A stretch of DNA of 48,104 nucleotides from Synergistaceae bacterium (GCA_031272145.1 JAISUL010000030.1:1-48104); one strand, 5' to 3'. Positions 7,476 through 15,970 are shown, numbered from the stretch's first letter. The notes: generated by a model from the letters alone, not told the origin. Numbers and translations are program-made.

Positions 7476-8906
7476 TTGGATTCAACCAGCACGAAGGAAC
7501 ACGGGGAGTCAAGGGTTGGCCTGAAGGGCGCCGTGACGATCTTCGGCACCATCCTCGCGATCATCGTCATAGGCCGCCTCATATTCGGCTTCGACGTCGC
7601 GCTGCTGCTGATGTTCAGCGGCATGTTCACGACGCTCGTCTACACCGTGAAGTACAGGTACAAGTGGGACGACCTCTTTGACAGGGGCGTAATTCCGATG
7701 GTCGCCCGCGCGATGGGCGCGATACTGATCCTGCTGACGGTGGGGCCTCTGATCGCGGTCTGGATGCTGTCCGGCACCATACCCTACCTCATCCACCTTG
7801 GCCTGAAGCTGCTTGACCCGTCGACGTTCCTGGCCGCCGCGTTCGTGATATGCGCCCTGTCCTCGACGTTCACCGGGACGTCGTGGGGCACGGCTGCGAC
7901 GTTCGGCGTGGCGTTCATAGGGATCGCGCAGGGGCTCGGGGTCTCCCTGCCCGCGGCGGCAGGCGCGGTGGTCGCGGGGGCGTACTTCGGCGACAAGCTG
8001 AGCCCGGTCTCCGACACCACGATACTCGCGGCGGCAGTGGCCAGGGTCGAGGTCGTCGACCACATACGCTCCATGCTCTGGACGACGGTTCCGGCCTTCA
8101 TCATCAGCCTAGGGATTTACGCATGGGTCGGAAAGGGACAGACCGCCGCGCAGATCGACATGTCGCAGGTCGGCCTCATCCTGGACAGCATAGACAAGTC
8201 CTTCACGCTCAACCCGATCATCCTGCTGCCTCCGGTGGTCATCCTGGTTCTGGCCTACATGCGTTGGCCGACTCTGCCGGTGCTCTGGATCGCGATAGTC
8301 ATCTCCATCCCTATGGCCCTCATGCAGGGCTCCGACATGAGCGCCATCTTCAAGGCCATGGCCTCCGGCCCGAAGATCGCCACTGGCCTCGAGACTCTGG
8401 ACAAGCTGCTCAGCAGGGGCGGCCTGTCGTCCATGACCGGCTCCACGGTCGTGGTCTTCTTCGCGTACCTCTTCGCGGGACAGCTTGAGTGCACGGGGAC
8501 GTTCCGCGTGATATGCGACGCGCTGCGCGACAGGTTCATCGGGGCCAGCCGCGGCAGGCTCGTCATGTCCACGTCCCTCACCGGCATAATGACCGGCCTC
8601 GGCACGGGCAACTCCTACCTCAGCGAGATAGTCCCAGGCACGATGTACGGCGACCTCTTCGACGAGATGGACATATCCCGCCGCGTCCTCTCGCGCACCC
8701 TGGAGGACTCCGGAACAGTCGTCGTCCCGCTTATCCCATGGTCGGCGGCAGGCATTTACATGTCCACGCTGCTCGACGTGCCGGTCATGAGCTACGCGCC
8801 CTGGGCGTTCCTCTGCTGGCTCGGCTTCGTGACGGCATGGATCTACGGCTTCACCGGCATAGCGATATGGAAGTCCGACCCATCTCAGGCAAAGGTGGGA
8901 GAGTAG
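7476..8906 (+). CDS. NhaC-family Na+/H+ antiporter
   Basis: Integral membrane protein (476 aa) with about eleven hydrophobic segments. The NhaC signature GAYFGDKLSPVSDTTILAAAVA is present, with the Asp residues expected to take part in cation exchange, and a second inverted half carries GTGNSYLSEIVPGTMYGDLF. NhaC proteins export Na+ for H+, although some members carry organic substrates such as malate or amino acids. A TTG at 7476 is chosen because GGGAG lies nine bases upstream; a TTG at 7467 abuts that site. It ends four bases before the isoaspartyl dipeptidase gene, so the two are probably cotranscribed. Confidence 0.88.
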   Translation: MDSTSTKEHGESRVGLKGAVTIFGTILAIIVIGRLIFGFDVALLLMFSGMFTTLVYTVKYRYKWDDLFDRGVIPMVARAMGAILILLTVGPLIAVWMLSGTIPYLIHLGLKLLDPSTFLAAAFVICALSSTFTGTSWGTAATFGVAFIGIAQGLGVSLPAAAGAVVAGAYFGDKLSPVSDTTILAAAVARVEVVDHIRSMLWTTVPAFIISLGIYAWVGKGQTAAQIDMSQVGLILDSIDKSFTLNPIILLPPVVILVLAYMRWPTLPVLWIAIVISIPMALMQGSDMSAIFKAMASGPKIATGLETLDKLLSRGGLSSMTGSTVVVFFAYLFAGQLECTGTFRVICDALRDRFIGASRGRLVMSTSLTGIMTGLGTGNSYLSEIVPGTMYGDLFDEMDISRRVLSRTLEDSGTVVVPLIPWSAAGIYMSTLLDVPVMSYAPWAFLCWLGFVTAWIYGFTGIAIWKSDPSQAKVGE

Positions 8907-8910
8907 TCCA

Positions 8911-10092
8911 ATGCTGCTGATCCAAAACGGCGACGTCTACTCGCCAAAGCATTTGGGGGTCAGGGATTTGCTGATCTCCGAGGGGAAGATAATCAGCGTG
9001 CTTTTGCCCAGCGCCCATACCGCGTCGCTGGTTGAAGCGCTGCGCGCCGTCGACTCCGACCTTGAGGTGCTCGACGCCAAGGGCTGCCGCCTCACCCCCG
9101 GCATAATCGACCGGCACGTTCACTTCAACGGAGCTGGTGGCGAGGGAGGGCCGAGGTTCCGCACGCCGCCGATGCAGCTGTCCGCCTTCATACGCGCTGG
9201 CGTGACATCCGCCGTGGGGCTGCTTGGCACGGACGGGACATGCCGGTCCCTGCGCGAGCTCCTGATGAAGGCCCGCGCCTTGGACGACGAGGGCATAACG
9301 ACCTGGATGCTCACCGGCAGCTACGGGGTGCCGTCCGCAACGTTGACCGGCGACGTGAAGAGCGACATATGCCTCATCGACAAGGTTATAGGGCTCAAGC
9401 TCTCCCTCTCCGACCACCGGAGCTCTCACCCGTCGGTGGAGGAGCTTCGCCGCGCCGTATCGGACGCCAGGGTCGGGGGAATTCTGGCCGGCAAGAGCGG
9501 CATAGTGTGCGTCCACATGGGGTCTGAAAAAACGTCCCTAGCCCCCCTGCTCGCCGCCATAGAGGGCACGGACGTCCCCATAGCCCAGTTCGCCCCGACC
9601 CACATCACGAGGTGCAAGCCCCTTCTGCAAGACTCGGCTGCCTTCGCCAAGCGCGGCGGCGGAGTAGACATAACCGCCGAGACTCAGAGCGTGCCCATCT
9701 TCGGCGTGTCGACGCGCGACGCCATACTGACCCTGCTAGACCAAGGCGCCCCGCCCGACAGGATCACGCTCAGCTCCGACGGCAACGGCAGCATGCCGGT
9801 CTTCGACGAGCACGGCAAGATGACCGGAATGGCAGTGGGATCAATAAAGACCGTGCTGGAGACGCTCCTGTCCCTATGGGACGACCCGGCCTTCGACCGC
9901 GAGACCGTGCTGAGCTTCGCCACGTCCAACGTCGCCGACCACCTCTCGCTCAAGGGCAAGGGCAGAGTCGAGAAAGGCGCGGACGCGGATATTCTGGCAA
10001 TAGATCAGGAGAACACGCTATTCCACGTCGTGGCCAAGGGAAAGGTCATGATGCGCGCCGGAACCGTGCTTCACAAGGGGACATTCGAGTAG
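8911..10092 (+). CDS. iadA: Isoaspartyl dipeptidase (beta-aspartyl peptidase)
   Basis: Zinc amidohydrolase that cleaves beta-aspartyl dipeptides derived from damaged proteins. The binuclear site is complete: His69 and His71 (DRHVHF), Lys162 (GLKLS, the bridging carboxylated Lys), His201 (CVHMG), His230 (PTHITR) and Asp289 (SSDGNGS), with spacing almost identical to the E. coli enzyme. 393 aa, ATG start after GGGAGAG. Its pairing with a sodium antiporter fits an amino-acid-fermenting lifestyle, which is inference. Confidence 0.92.
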   Translation: MLLIQNGDVYSPKHLGVRDLLISEGKIISVLLPSAHTASLVEALRAVDSDLEVLDAKGCRLTPGIIDRHVHFNGAGGEGGPRFRTPPMQLSAFIRAGVTSAVGLLGTDGTCRSLRELLMKARALDDEGITTWMLTGSYGVPSATLTGDVKSDICLIDKVIGLKLSLSDHRSSHPSVEELRRAVSDARVGGILAGKSGIVCVHMGSEKTSLAPLLAAIEGTDVPIAQFAPTHITRCKPLLQDSAAFAKRGGGVDITAETQSVPIFGVSTRDAILTLLDQGAPPDRITLSSDGNGSMPVFDEHGKMTGMAVGSIKTVLETLLSLWDDPAFDRETVLSFATSNVADHLSLKGKGRVEKGADADILAIDQENTLFHVVAKGKVMMRAGTVLHKGTFE

Positions 10093-10107
10093 GAAATAGT
10101 GAAATCA

Positions 10108-10131
10108 GGGGGCCTATTACGGCCCCCTTTT
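10108..10131 (+). terminator. Rho-independent terminator after iadA
   Basis: A 7-bp GGGGGCC/GGCCCCC stem with a six-base loop runs into four T residues. It also lies at the 3' end of the convergent metH gene. Confidence 0.8.
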
Positions 10132-10132
10132 G

Positions 10133-12550
10133 CTACCCAAGCAGACGGGACACCAGCGTCACCGCCCCGACTGCGTCGGATGCCCAGCCGTCGGCCCCGA
10201 TCCTCTCGCAGTAGCCGTCGCTGACCGACGCCCCGCCCACTATGACGAAGACGCCGGGCAGGCTCTTCTTGAGCAGGAAGACGTCCTCCTTCATGCACTC
10301 CATCGTGCCGGTCATCAGGGCGGACAGGCCGATTACGCCGGCGCCGCTCTCCTTTGCCGCGCGCTCTATCTCCGAGCAGCGCACGTTCTTCCCGAGGTCG
10401 ACCACCCTGTAGCCGTAGCTCCGGAGCATCGTCGCGACGATGTTCTTTCCGAGGTCGTGAAGGTCTCCCTCGACCGTGGCGAGCAGCACAGTCCCCTTGT
10501 CGGCGCTCTTTTCCGAGCCTGCCCCCGACGCGGATATGCGGGACAGCTCGGCGTCGCACACCCTCTGCGCTGCCTCGGCTGCGGAGAGAAGCTGGGGTAG
10601 GAAGAATTTCCCCGAATCATAGAGCCTCCCGACCTCCGCGAGGGCCGGGACGACCCCTCTGTCTATGACCTCCCTCGGCTCTACTCCGGCCTCGTCGAGC
10701 GAGCGCCCTATCGCTCCGGCCTTGTCCGGGTCGCAGCGGACTATTGCGCGCTTAAGCGCCTCCCAGGCGTCGGCTGGTTGTTCATCGGCCTTCTCCTTTT
10801 CATCAGCCGCAACGCCTGGGGAAGAGGAAAACGAGGCCGCTGAGGCCAGAAACGCCTTGGCGTTCTCGTCGTGCCCCATGAGCAGGTTGCCTGCCGCGAT
10901 GGTCTCGGCTATGCCGGGCCCCAGCGGGTTTGCTATCGCCGCGTCCAGCCCGGCCGACATCGCCATGGCGAGCCACGTCCGGTTTATTACCCCCCTCGCC
11001 GGCATGCCGTGGGAGATGTTGCTTAACCCGAGCATAGTCCGGCAGCCGAGGGATTTTATCAGGCGCAGGACTTCGAGCCCTACGGACGGGGCATTGATGT
11101 CAGCACCCACGGCCATGCACAGGCCGTCGATAAAAAGCAGTGCTCTGGGGTATCCGAGGCGGTCGGCTGTCTCGGCGGCGCGGCGCGCTATGGCGCATCG
11201 CGCCTCCGCCCCGTCCGGTATGCCGTCCTCGTCCATCGGCAGGACGGCCAGTATGGCCCCGTACTTCTTTGCTAGCGCTATGCCGCGCTCGACCTCCCCG
11301 GCCTTGGCCGTGACGGAGTTCAGGAGGGGAATGCCAGCGCAGGCCTTGAGCCCGGCCTCCATCACGCTCGGCATGTCGCTGTCTATTGAGAGCGGGAGGT
11401 CGGACGCGCTCTCGACCACCGCAACGGCCCGCTTCATGGTCTCGGCCTGGTCGACCTGAGGGAGGCCGACGTTTACGTCCAGCACGCTGGCCCCTGCCTC
11501 GGTCTGAGCCCTCGCTATCTCCCTTATCTCGCCCCAGTCGCCCGCCTCGATGTGCGGCCTGACGGCGGGGCGCGACGCGTTCACCCCCTCGCCCACGAGG
11601 ACGAGCCCGCGCTCCATGACGAGCCTCCCGCGCCCGGCAAACGGGGCGGGGTCAGAAGACACGTCGCGCCTCGGAAGCACCGGCATGTCCCCTATGCGTC
11701 TTTTCAACTCGGCTATGTGCTCCGGAGTGGTGCGACAGCACCCGCCGACGACCGTGGCCCCGGCCTCGACCAGCGCAGCCCCGGCCTCGGCGTAGCGCTC
11801 CGGCCCCCACTGCTCGCCCTCGCCGTCGCCTGGGAGTCCGGCGTTCGCGTATATGAACACCGGCAGGCCTGAGTGCTCGTGCAGAACCGCGACCGTATCG
11901 ACGTAGGCGCCCGGCCCCATGCCGCAGTTAGCCCCCACGGCGCATGCCCCGACGATCCGAGCCCAGCGAGCCGCGACCTCCGGCGGAGTGCCGGTCACAG
12001 TCCTGCCCTTGTGCTCAAACGTGAAGCTGACCACGAACGGGAACGCGTCGTCGACCTCCTTCAGCGCCGCCACAGCCGCCTTGACCTCGCGTATGTCTAT
12101 GGCGGTCTCTATGAGGATGAAGTCCGCTCCGCCCTCAATGAGCCCCTGGAACTGCGGGCGGAACGCGTCCACCGCCCCGTCGAACGAGAGCTTCCCGAAC
12201 GGATCAAGAAGCTCGCCGAGTGGCCCTGCGCACCCCGCCACGAGCTTATCCGGCCCAGCGGCCTGCCTTGCTAACCTGGCTCCTGCCGCGCATATCTCGA
12301 CAGCGCGGTCGGCGAGGCCTCGGTGCGCGAGCTTCACGGGGCTGCCGCCGAAGGTGTTGGTCTCTATGATGTCCGCTCCGGCCTCGATGTAGGCCCTGTG
12401 TATGCCGCGCACCACGTCGGGCCTGCTGAGGTTGAGCTCCTCCGGCAGCTCCGGCGGCGCCCAGCCGCGCTCCGCCAGCATCGTCCCCATGCCCCCGTCG
12501 AGCAGAAGCAGGGACGCCCCGCGCGTCATAACGCTCATCAAGTTCTTCAT
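10133..12550 (-). CDS. metH: Cobalamin-dependent methionine synthase, short form
   Basis: 805 aa. Residues 1-300 form the homocysteine S-methyltransferase barrel with zinc cysteines (GANCGMGP and GGCCRTTPEH). Residues 310-560 form the pterin-binding barrel (ARAQTEAGASVLDVNVG; SNISHGMPARG). A helical cap covers about 590-680, and the B12 Rossmann domain has EGDLHDLGKNI, whose His698 is the lower cobalt ligand. The C-terminal AdoMet-dependent reactivation domain of E. coli MetH is absent, as in several anaerobes that encode it separately. A Glu/Lys/Ala-rich linker (about 570-590) joins methyltransferase and B12 modules. No cobalamin riboswitch is visible in the 130-bp upstream gap. Confidence 0.93.
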   Translation of the reverse strand: MKNLMSVMTRGASLLLLDGGMGTMLAERGWAPPELPEELNLSRPDVVRGIHRAYIEAGADIIETNTFGGSPVKLAHRGLADRAVEICAAGARLARQAAGPDKLVAGCAGPLGELLDPFGKLSFDGAVDAFRPQFQGLIEGGADFILIETAIDIREVKAAVAALKEVDDAFPFVVSFTFEHKGRTVTGTPPEVAARWARIVGACAVGANCGMGPGAYVDTVAVLHEHSGLPVFIYANAGLPGDGEGEQWGPERYAEAGAALVEAGATVVGGCCRTTPEHIAELKRRIGDMPVLPRRDVSSDPAPFAGRGRLVMERGLVLVGEGVNASRPAVRPHIEAGDWGEIREIARAQTEAGASVLDVNVGLPQVDQAETMKRAVAVVESASDLPLSIDSDMPSVMEAGLKACAGIPLLNSVTAKAGEVERGIALAKKYGAILAVLPMDEDGIPDGAEARCAIARRAAETADRLGYPRALLFIDGLCMAVGADINAPSVGLEVLRLIKSLGCRTMLGLSNISHGMPARGVINRTWLAMAMSAGLDAAIANPLGPGIAETIAAGNLLMGHDENAKAFLASAASFSSSPGVAADEKEKADEQPADAWEALKRAIVRCDPDKAGAIGRSLDEAGVEPREVIDRGVVPALAEVGRLYDSGKFFLPQLLSAAEAAQRVCDAELSRISASGAGSEKSADKGTVLLATVEGDLHDLGKNIVATMLRSYGYRVVDLGKNVRCSEIERAAKESGAGVIGLSALMTGTMECMKEDVFLLKKSLPGVFVIVGGASVSDGYCERIGADGWASDAVGAVTLVSRLLG

Positions 12551-12680
12551 ATTGATCGACCTCCGTATTTCAGCTTACCGCGCCGTAGTATAAACTCCCG
12601 ATGAACGCCGCAGGCCGCTTCGTGTACAATATACCCTGTTCAGCATTTCTGCATTACTCTTTTTTGGAGGTGCTTTTATT

Positions 12681-13151
12681 ATGGTTAGGATGAGGTATCT
12701 TCCGTCCGTTTTTGAGGGTGACCCGTCGCCGCTGCTGCCCTCGATGCTGGCGTCGATGGCCAAGCACGACATATGGCGCCAGATGCTGGGGGCAGGCGAT
12801 CACGACGAGGGCGGCCTTCTGGTTCCGCGCGTCGACCTGTACCGCAAGGAAGGCAAGGTCTTCGTCGAGGCCGAGCTCCCCGGCGTGGCGCCGGACGACG
12901 TGAACATTCACATCTACCACGACCGCATCTCCCTCTCGGCCGAGAAGAAGGGCGAGGACAAGAAGGAGGACGGAGGCTATTTCCGCTCCGAGCGCTTCTA
13001 CGGCAAGGTCGAGCGCGTCATGCCCTTCCCTGTGGAGGTCAACCCCGACTCCGCCAAGGCGTCATTCAAGCACGGGGTGCTTACGGTCGAGGTAGCGGAG
13101 AACACCAAGCCGTTGGATTATAAGAAGGTTCCTGTAACGTCCGCCGAGTAA
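12681..13151 (+). CDS. Hsp20/alpha-crystallin small heat shock protein
   Basis: ATP-independent holdase, 156 aa. The alpha-crystallin domain runs from about residue 45 (VPRVDLYRKEGKVFVEAELP) to 145, with the edge strand HGVLTVEV near the end. The Ile-x-Ile assembly motif at the C-terminus is not evident. A strong TTTTTTGGAGGTGC ribosome site lies before the ATG. A TACAAT -10-like box is at 12625 with a poor -35; no CIRCE or HAIR operator was seen in the short gap shared with divergent metH. Confidence 0.92.
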   Translation: MVRMRYLPSVFEGDPSPLLPSMLASMAKHDIWRQMLGAGDHDEGGLLVPRVDLYRKEGKVFVEAELPGVAPDDVNIHIYHDRISLSAEKKGEDKKEDGGYFRSERFYGKVERVMPFPVEVNPDSAKASFKHGVLTVEVAENTKPLDYKKVPVTSAE

Positions 13152-13197
13152 AGAGCCGCAGCCCTCAAGAGGTCGTAGACCCCACGGGGTCGTAAAA

Positions 13198-13227
13198 GGG
13201 GGGGAGTATATATATTCCCCCCTTTCG
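13198..13227 (+). terminator. Terminator after hsp20
   Basis: A G-run and a C-run (GGGGGGA/TCCCCCC) flank a TATATATA centre and are followed by TTTCGCTTTT. It lies between convergent hsp20 and the HicB-like gene and may serve both. Confidence 0.7.
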
Positions 13228-13231
13228 CTTT

Positions 13232-13585
13232 TCATGCCCTGACGCTGGCGAAGAGATTCTTCGCCTTCTGCACCACGCGTTTGTTATTCACTTCCTCGCG
13301 GAAGAGCGCCATCCACACGTCCACTAACACGACCACTAGACGGACGTTTGGGTCTTCATAGTAGCTAACGTCCAGCTTATCGATGGGCGTGGGTGCGGGG
13401 ATTTCGTCCCCGTCGCGTTCCATAGCCCAAAGGTGCAGCGACAGCGCCTCGCGCCCCATCCGCAGCGCGTCCTGCTCATCGACACCCTGCGAGGTGCACC
13501 CTGGCAGGTCTGGAAAAACGACGCCGATCTCCGCCCTGCCGCCCTCATAGGCAAAGAGGGCGGGGTAGACATACCGATCTTGCAC
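13232..13585 (-). CDS. HicB-like antitoxin with C-terminus replaced by an FkbM gene tail
   Basis: The first 100 residues are a HicB fold: YVYPALFAYEGG, then VVFPDLPGCTSQGVDEQDAL and VVLVDVW. After NNKRV, where HicB normally continues into a ribbon-helix-helix DNA-binding segment, the protein switches to VQKAKNLFASVRA, the end of the neighbouring FkbM proteins. The DNA over the last 40 bases is almost identical to the 3' end of the second FkbM gene. GTG start with AAGGAG nine bases upstream; an ATG at 13603 overlaps the FkbM stop as ATGA and is possible. No hicA is adjacent. The chimera has probably lost operator binding. Confidence 0.75.
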   Translation of the reverse strand: MQDRYVYPALFAYEGGRAEIGVVFPDLPGCTSQGVDEQDALRMGREALSLHLWAMERDGDEIPAPTPIDKLDVSYYEDPNVRLVVVLVDVWMALFREEVNNKRVVQKAKNLFASVRA

Positions 13586-13599
13586 TGTACACATCTCCT

Positions 13600-14574
13600 T
13601 CATGGCGGGGCTACACTCGCGAAGAGCTTCATGGCCTTCTGCACCACGCGGTAGGCGGGGTTGCTTTCCTTTATTATACCCTCCAGCACCTCCGGGTCGT
13701 CCAGCAGGTGGTAGGTGCACAGGGCTAGCTTCGGCGCGAACCGCCGCAACGTTTCTCTTGCTCCAATCAGCATGTTCCGTTCGTAGCCCTCGATGTCTGC
13801 CTTGATGAAGTCCACGCGGGTCAGGCCGTTCTCGCGGACGAAGTCGTCGATGGTCGTGATGCTGACCGTCCGCTCCTCGCCGCCGTTCACCCGCCCGGCC
13901 AGAGCCGAGTTGGTCGACGAGGCCGGGTTGTTCTTGCCCGCGAAGAAGCGGGACTCGGTCTTGACGTCGCCAAGCCCGGCCATCACCGGGTGGATGTTGG
14001 GGTTCATCGCGGCGGTCTTCAGGAGGTACTCGAAGGTCTCGGCGGTCGGCTCGAAGGCATAGATTTTACTGGCGCCCTTGACCGAGGCGTAGGCGGCGAA
14101 GTCGCCGATCCAGCTTCCGGCGTCGATGACCACGTCGCCTGGTTCGACAGTCACGTCCACCGTATCGTTCCGCAGGCAGTAGGGGCCCTCGGCGAGCTTG
14201 TCGAAGAGATCGCCGATCAGTGACTCGTCGTAGCGGTCGCCGAACTCGGAGTAGACGAGGAACGTGTCGCCCCACCCGAAGTTGAAGAGGGTCTCCTCGT
14301 TCGCCCGATCGAGCAGGGGCAGCCTGACGTCCTTTATGACGTAAGCCCCGTCCTTGACGATGCGCCTTGTTTCAAGAGGCCACGCCCGCAGGAACTTGGC
14401 CTTGCGACGGTTGCATGCCTTTTGGTAAAAGCCCGGGTTGTGCCCAACGACGTTGACGGCGGCCAGGTCGAAGATAGCCAGGAACAGCTCCCAAGGGGTA
14501 GCGCCCCTGTGCGAGAAATTCGACAGCACCTTGCGAGCAGCCGCCAGCTTGCGGCGAATGACGCAGGCGCTCAT
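13600..14574 (-). CDS. FkbM-family SAM-dependent methyltransferase (copy 1)
   Basis: 324 aa, closely related over its whole length to the gene upstream. The Rossmann SAM site is VVIDAGSWIGDFAAYAS, followed by IYAFEPTAETFEYLLK and the FkbM signature DFIKADIEGYERNML. Methyltransferases of this type often O-methylate sugars of surface glycans or natural products; the acceptor here is unknown. N-terminal residues 1-60 are basic and hydrophobic without a clear signal peptide. It is transcribed from a near-consensus promoter on a repeated unit, with a pentanucleotide tract in the leader. The spacing between the repeats and ATG contains no strong Shine-Dalgarno site. Confidence 0.88.
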   Translation of the reverse strand: MSACVIRRKLAAARKVLSNFSHRGATPWELFLAIFDLAAVNVVGHNPGFYQKACNRRKAKFLRAWPLETRRIVKDGAYVIKDVRLPLLDRANEETLFNFGWGDTFLVYSEFGDRYDESLIGDLFDKLAEGPYCLRNDTVDVTVEPGDVVIDAGSWIGDFAAYASVKGASKIYAFEPTAETFEYLLKTAAMNPNIHPVMAGLGDVKTESRFFAGKNNPASSTNSALAGRVNGGEERTVSITTIDDFVRENGLTRVDFIKADIEGYERNMLIGARETLRRFAPKLALCTYHLLDDPEVLEGIIKESNPAYRVVQKAMKLFASVAPP

Positions 14575-14625
14575 AGGCGCGCCTCTGTGAAATGTCTTAG
14601 CGGGAGATTTTCAGCAAACGAAAGG

Positions 14626-14690
14626 GTGCCGTGCCGTGCCGTGCCGTGCCGTGCCGTGCCGTGCCGTGCCGTGCCGTGCCGTGCCGTGCC
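14626..14690. repeat. Pentanucleotide microsatellite, 13 copies of GTGCC (GGCAC on the minus strand)
   Basis: Thirteen perfect tandem copies lie in the 5' leader of FkbM copy 1, starting at the predicted transcription start and ending about 50 bases before the ATG. They can slip during replication. The second FkbM gene has nine copies at the same place. Confidence 0.95.
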
Positions 14691-14802
14691 CATTATACAA
14701 ATGGCGCGGGGGAAGTCAAGGGGCAAAAGCATGATTTTTCCACTCCTTTAGAGAAATTTTCGGAGCGATGGAGCAGCGTCCGATGGGGTGATTATAGCAC
14801 AG
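14691..14802 (-). repeat. Intergenic promoter-bearing repeat unit, copy A
   Basis: About 110 bp that recur twice upstream of FkbM copy 2. Conserved blocks read on the plus strand are CCCATTATACA, GGCGCGGGGGAAGTCAAG, GGGCAAAAGCATGATTTT, CCACTCCTT, AGAAATTTTCGGA, GCAGCGTCCGA and GATTATAGCACAG. The unit encodes the promoter and probably no protein. Confidence 0.85.
14692..14719 (-). promoter_or_regulatory. Near-consensus sigma70 promoter for FkbM copy 1
   Basis: On the minus strand: TTGACT, 16-bp spacer, TATAAT. It is part of the repeated intergenic unit, and the same hexamers and spacer length occur in the other two copies. The GGCAC tract begins two bases after the -10 box. Confidence 0.8.
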
Positions 14803-14824
14803 CGGGGGTGTTATGCGCCCCCGC
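14802..14824 (-). terminator. Hairpin after FkbM copy 2
   Basis: A 7-bp GCGGGGG/CCCCCGC stem with a nine-base loop lies 11 bases past the stop codon of FkbM copy 2. There is no T-run on the minus strand, so termination is uncertain; it could instead protect the 3' end. Confidence 0.4.
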
Positions 14825-14835
14825 CTTGCTGTTTT

Positions 14836-15774
14836 TCACGCGCCGACGCTGGCGAAGAGCTTCTTCGCCTTCTGCACCACGCGATACTCAGGGTTAGCTT
14901 CCTTTATAATGCGCTCCAGCACCTCTGGGTCGTCTGGCAGGTGGTAGGTGCATATAGCCAGCTTCGGCGCGAACCGGCGGAGCGTCTCGGCGGCGCCCAT
15001 GAGCATCTGCCGCTCGGCTCCCTCGATGTCCGCCTTGATGAAGTCCACGCGAGGCAGCGCGTTTTCCCTCACGAAGTCATCTATCGTGGTGATGCTGACA
15101 GTCCGCTCCTCGCCGGCGACTCGCCCTGGCATTAGCGTATTGCTGACTGAGTTCATCTCGTGGGTCACGAAGAACGACGCCGACGCCTTTGCTTCGCCGA
15201 GCCCGGCTTTCACAGGGTGGATGTTCGGGTTGAGCGCGGCGGTCTTCAGGAGGTACTCGAACGTCTCGTCGGTAGGCTCGAAGGCGTAGATGGCAGATGC
15301 ACCTTTGGCCGAGGCGTAGGCGGCGAAGTCCCCCGCCCAGCTCCCGGCATCGATCACGACGTCCCCTTGTGCGACCCTGACGTCGACCGTCCCGTTTCGC
15401 AGACCGTAGGGCCCTTCGGGCAGCTTGACGAAGAGGTCGTCGATAAGTGACTCGTCGTAGCAGTCATCGTACTTGGTGTACACGAGCAGGGTGTCTCTGA
15501 ATATTCCTGTGAACAGCATCTTCTCATACGCCGCGTTCATCCGCGGGAGTTTAGCGTCTCGAAACGCCCAGCACCCATCGCGGCGAGCCTCGCGCCTCAG
15601 GCGTTCCTCGTACACCGCCTCGCTGAGCTTGCGATCGCGGCCAGTGAAATTCGCTATGGCATAGCTAACGTAGAGCAAAAGAAATTCCCAAGGGGTGTAG
15701 CGGAGGGCGATAGCGTCAGAGGTTAGGTATTTCGCTGTTTGGAGCTTGCGGGATAGCAGACGCAGGAGGCTCAT
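14836..15774 (-). CDS. FkbM-family SAM-dependent methyltransferase (copy 2)
   Basis: 312 aa. SAM motif I VVIDAGSWAGDFA at 139-151, the adenosine-binding strand YAFEPTDETFEYL at 163-175, and VDFIKADIEGAER at 243-255. It shares most of its central and C-terminal sequence with copy 1, including the final YRVVQKAKKLFASV, so the two arose by tandem duplication. The N-terminal 120 residues are more divergent, which may alter the acceptor. Two tandem promoter units precede it. Start ATG at 15774 with GGAGG upstream. Confidence 0.88.
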   Translation of the reverse strand: MSLLRLLSRKLQTAKYLTSDAIALRYTPWEFLLLYVSYAIANFTGRDRKLSEAVYEERLRREARRDGCWAFRDAKLPRMNAAYEKMLFTGIFRDTLLVYTKYDDCYDESLIDDLFVKLPEGPYGLRNGTVDVRVAQGDVVIDAGSWAGDFAAYASAKGASAIYAFEPTDETFEYLLKTAALNPNIHPVKAGLGEAKASASFFVTHEMNSVSNTLMPGRVAGEERTVSITTIDDFVRENALPRVDFIKADIEGAERQMLMGAAETLRRFAPKLAICTYHLPDDPEVLERIIKEANPEYRVVQKAKKLFASVGA

Positions 15775-15820
15775 CTAATGGCCTCCGTGAGAGGGGTTAG
15801 GCTATGGGTACAAGAATAGG

Positions 15821-15867
15821 CCGTGCCGTGCCGTGCCGTGCCGTGCCGTGCCGTGCCGTGCCGTGCC
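15821..15867. repeat. Pentanucleotide microsatellite, nine copies of CCGTG
   Basis: Nine copies plus two bases in the leader of FkbM copy 2, directly downstream of its proximal promoter. Same unit and orientation as the tract before copy 1. Confidence 0.95.
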
Positions 15868-15970
15868 CATTATACAGGTGGCGCGGGGGAAGTCAAGGGG
15901 CAAAAGCATGATTTTTTCCACTCCTTCTATAGAAATTTTCGGAACACCTAAGGGCAGCGTCCGAACCGTG
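15868..15970 (-). repeat. Intergenic promoter-bearing repeat unit, copy B
   Basis: Nearly identical to copy C, which follows in tandem with a period of 105 bp. It carries the same CATGATTTT, CCACTCCTT and TTTTCGGAACACC blocks. Confidence 0.9.
15869..15896 (-). promoter_or_regulatory. Proximal sigma70 promoter for FkbM copy 2
   Basis: TTGACT, 16-bp spacer, TATAAT on the minus strand, in repeat unit B, feeding straight into the nine-copy GGCAC tract. Confidence 0.8.

Noticed and set aside
7509-8063. Long minus-strand open frame inside the NhaC gene
   Set aside because: It is the antisense shadow of a GC-rich membrane protein gene, with Arg/Gly-rich composition and no ribosome site. The same holds for other long antisense frames, for example inside iadA, metH and pseB.
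12551-12680. Cobalamin or SAM riboswitch before metH
   Set aside because: The 130-bp divergent gap is too short and shows none of the conserved boxes.
14631-14897. Open frames through the GTGCC repeats reading repeated Pro-Cys-Arg-Ala-Val
   Set aside because: A 5-bp repeat is open in several frames by composition. There is no ribosome site, and the stretch is the promoter-leader of a gene on the other strand.
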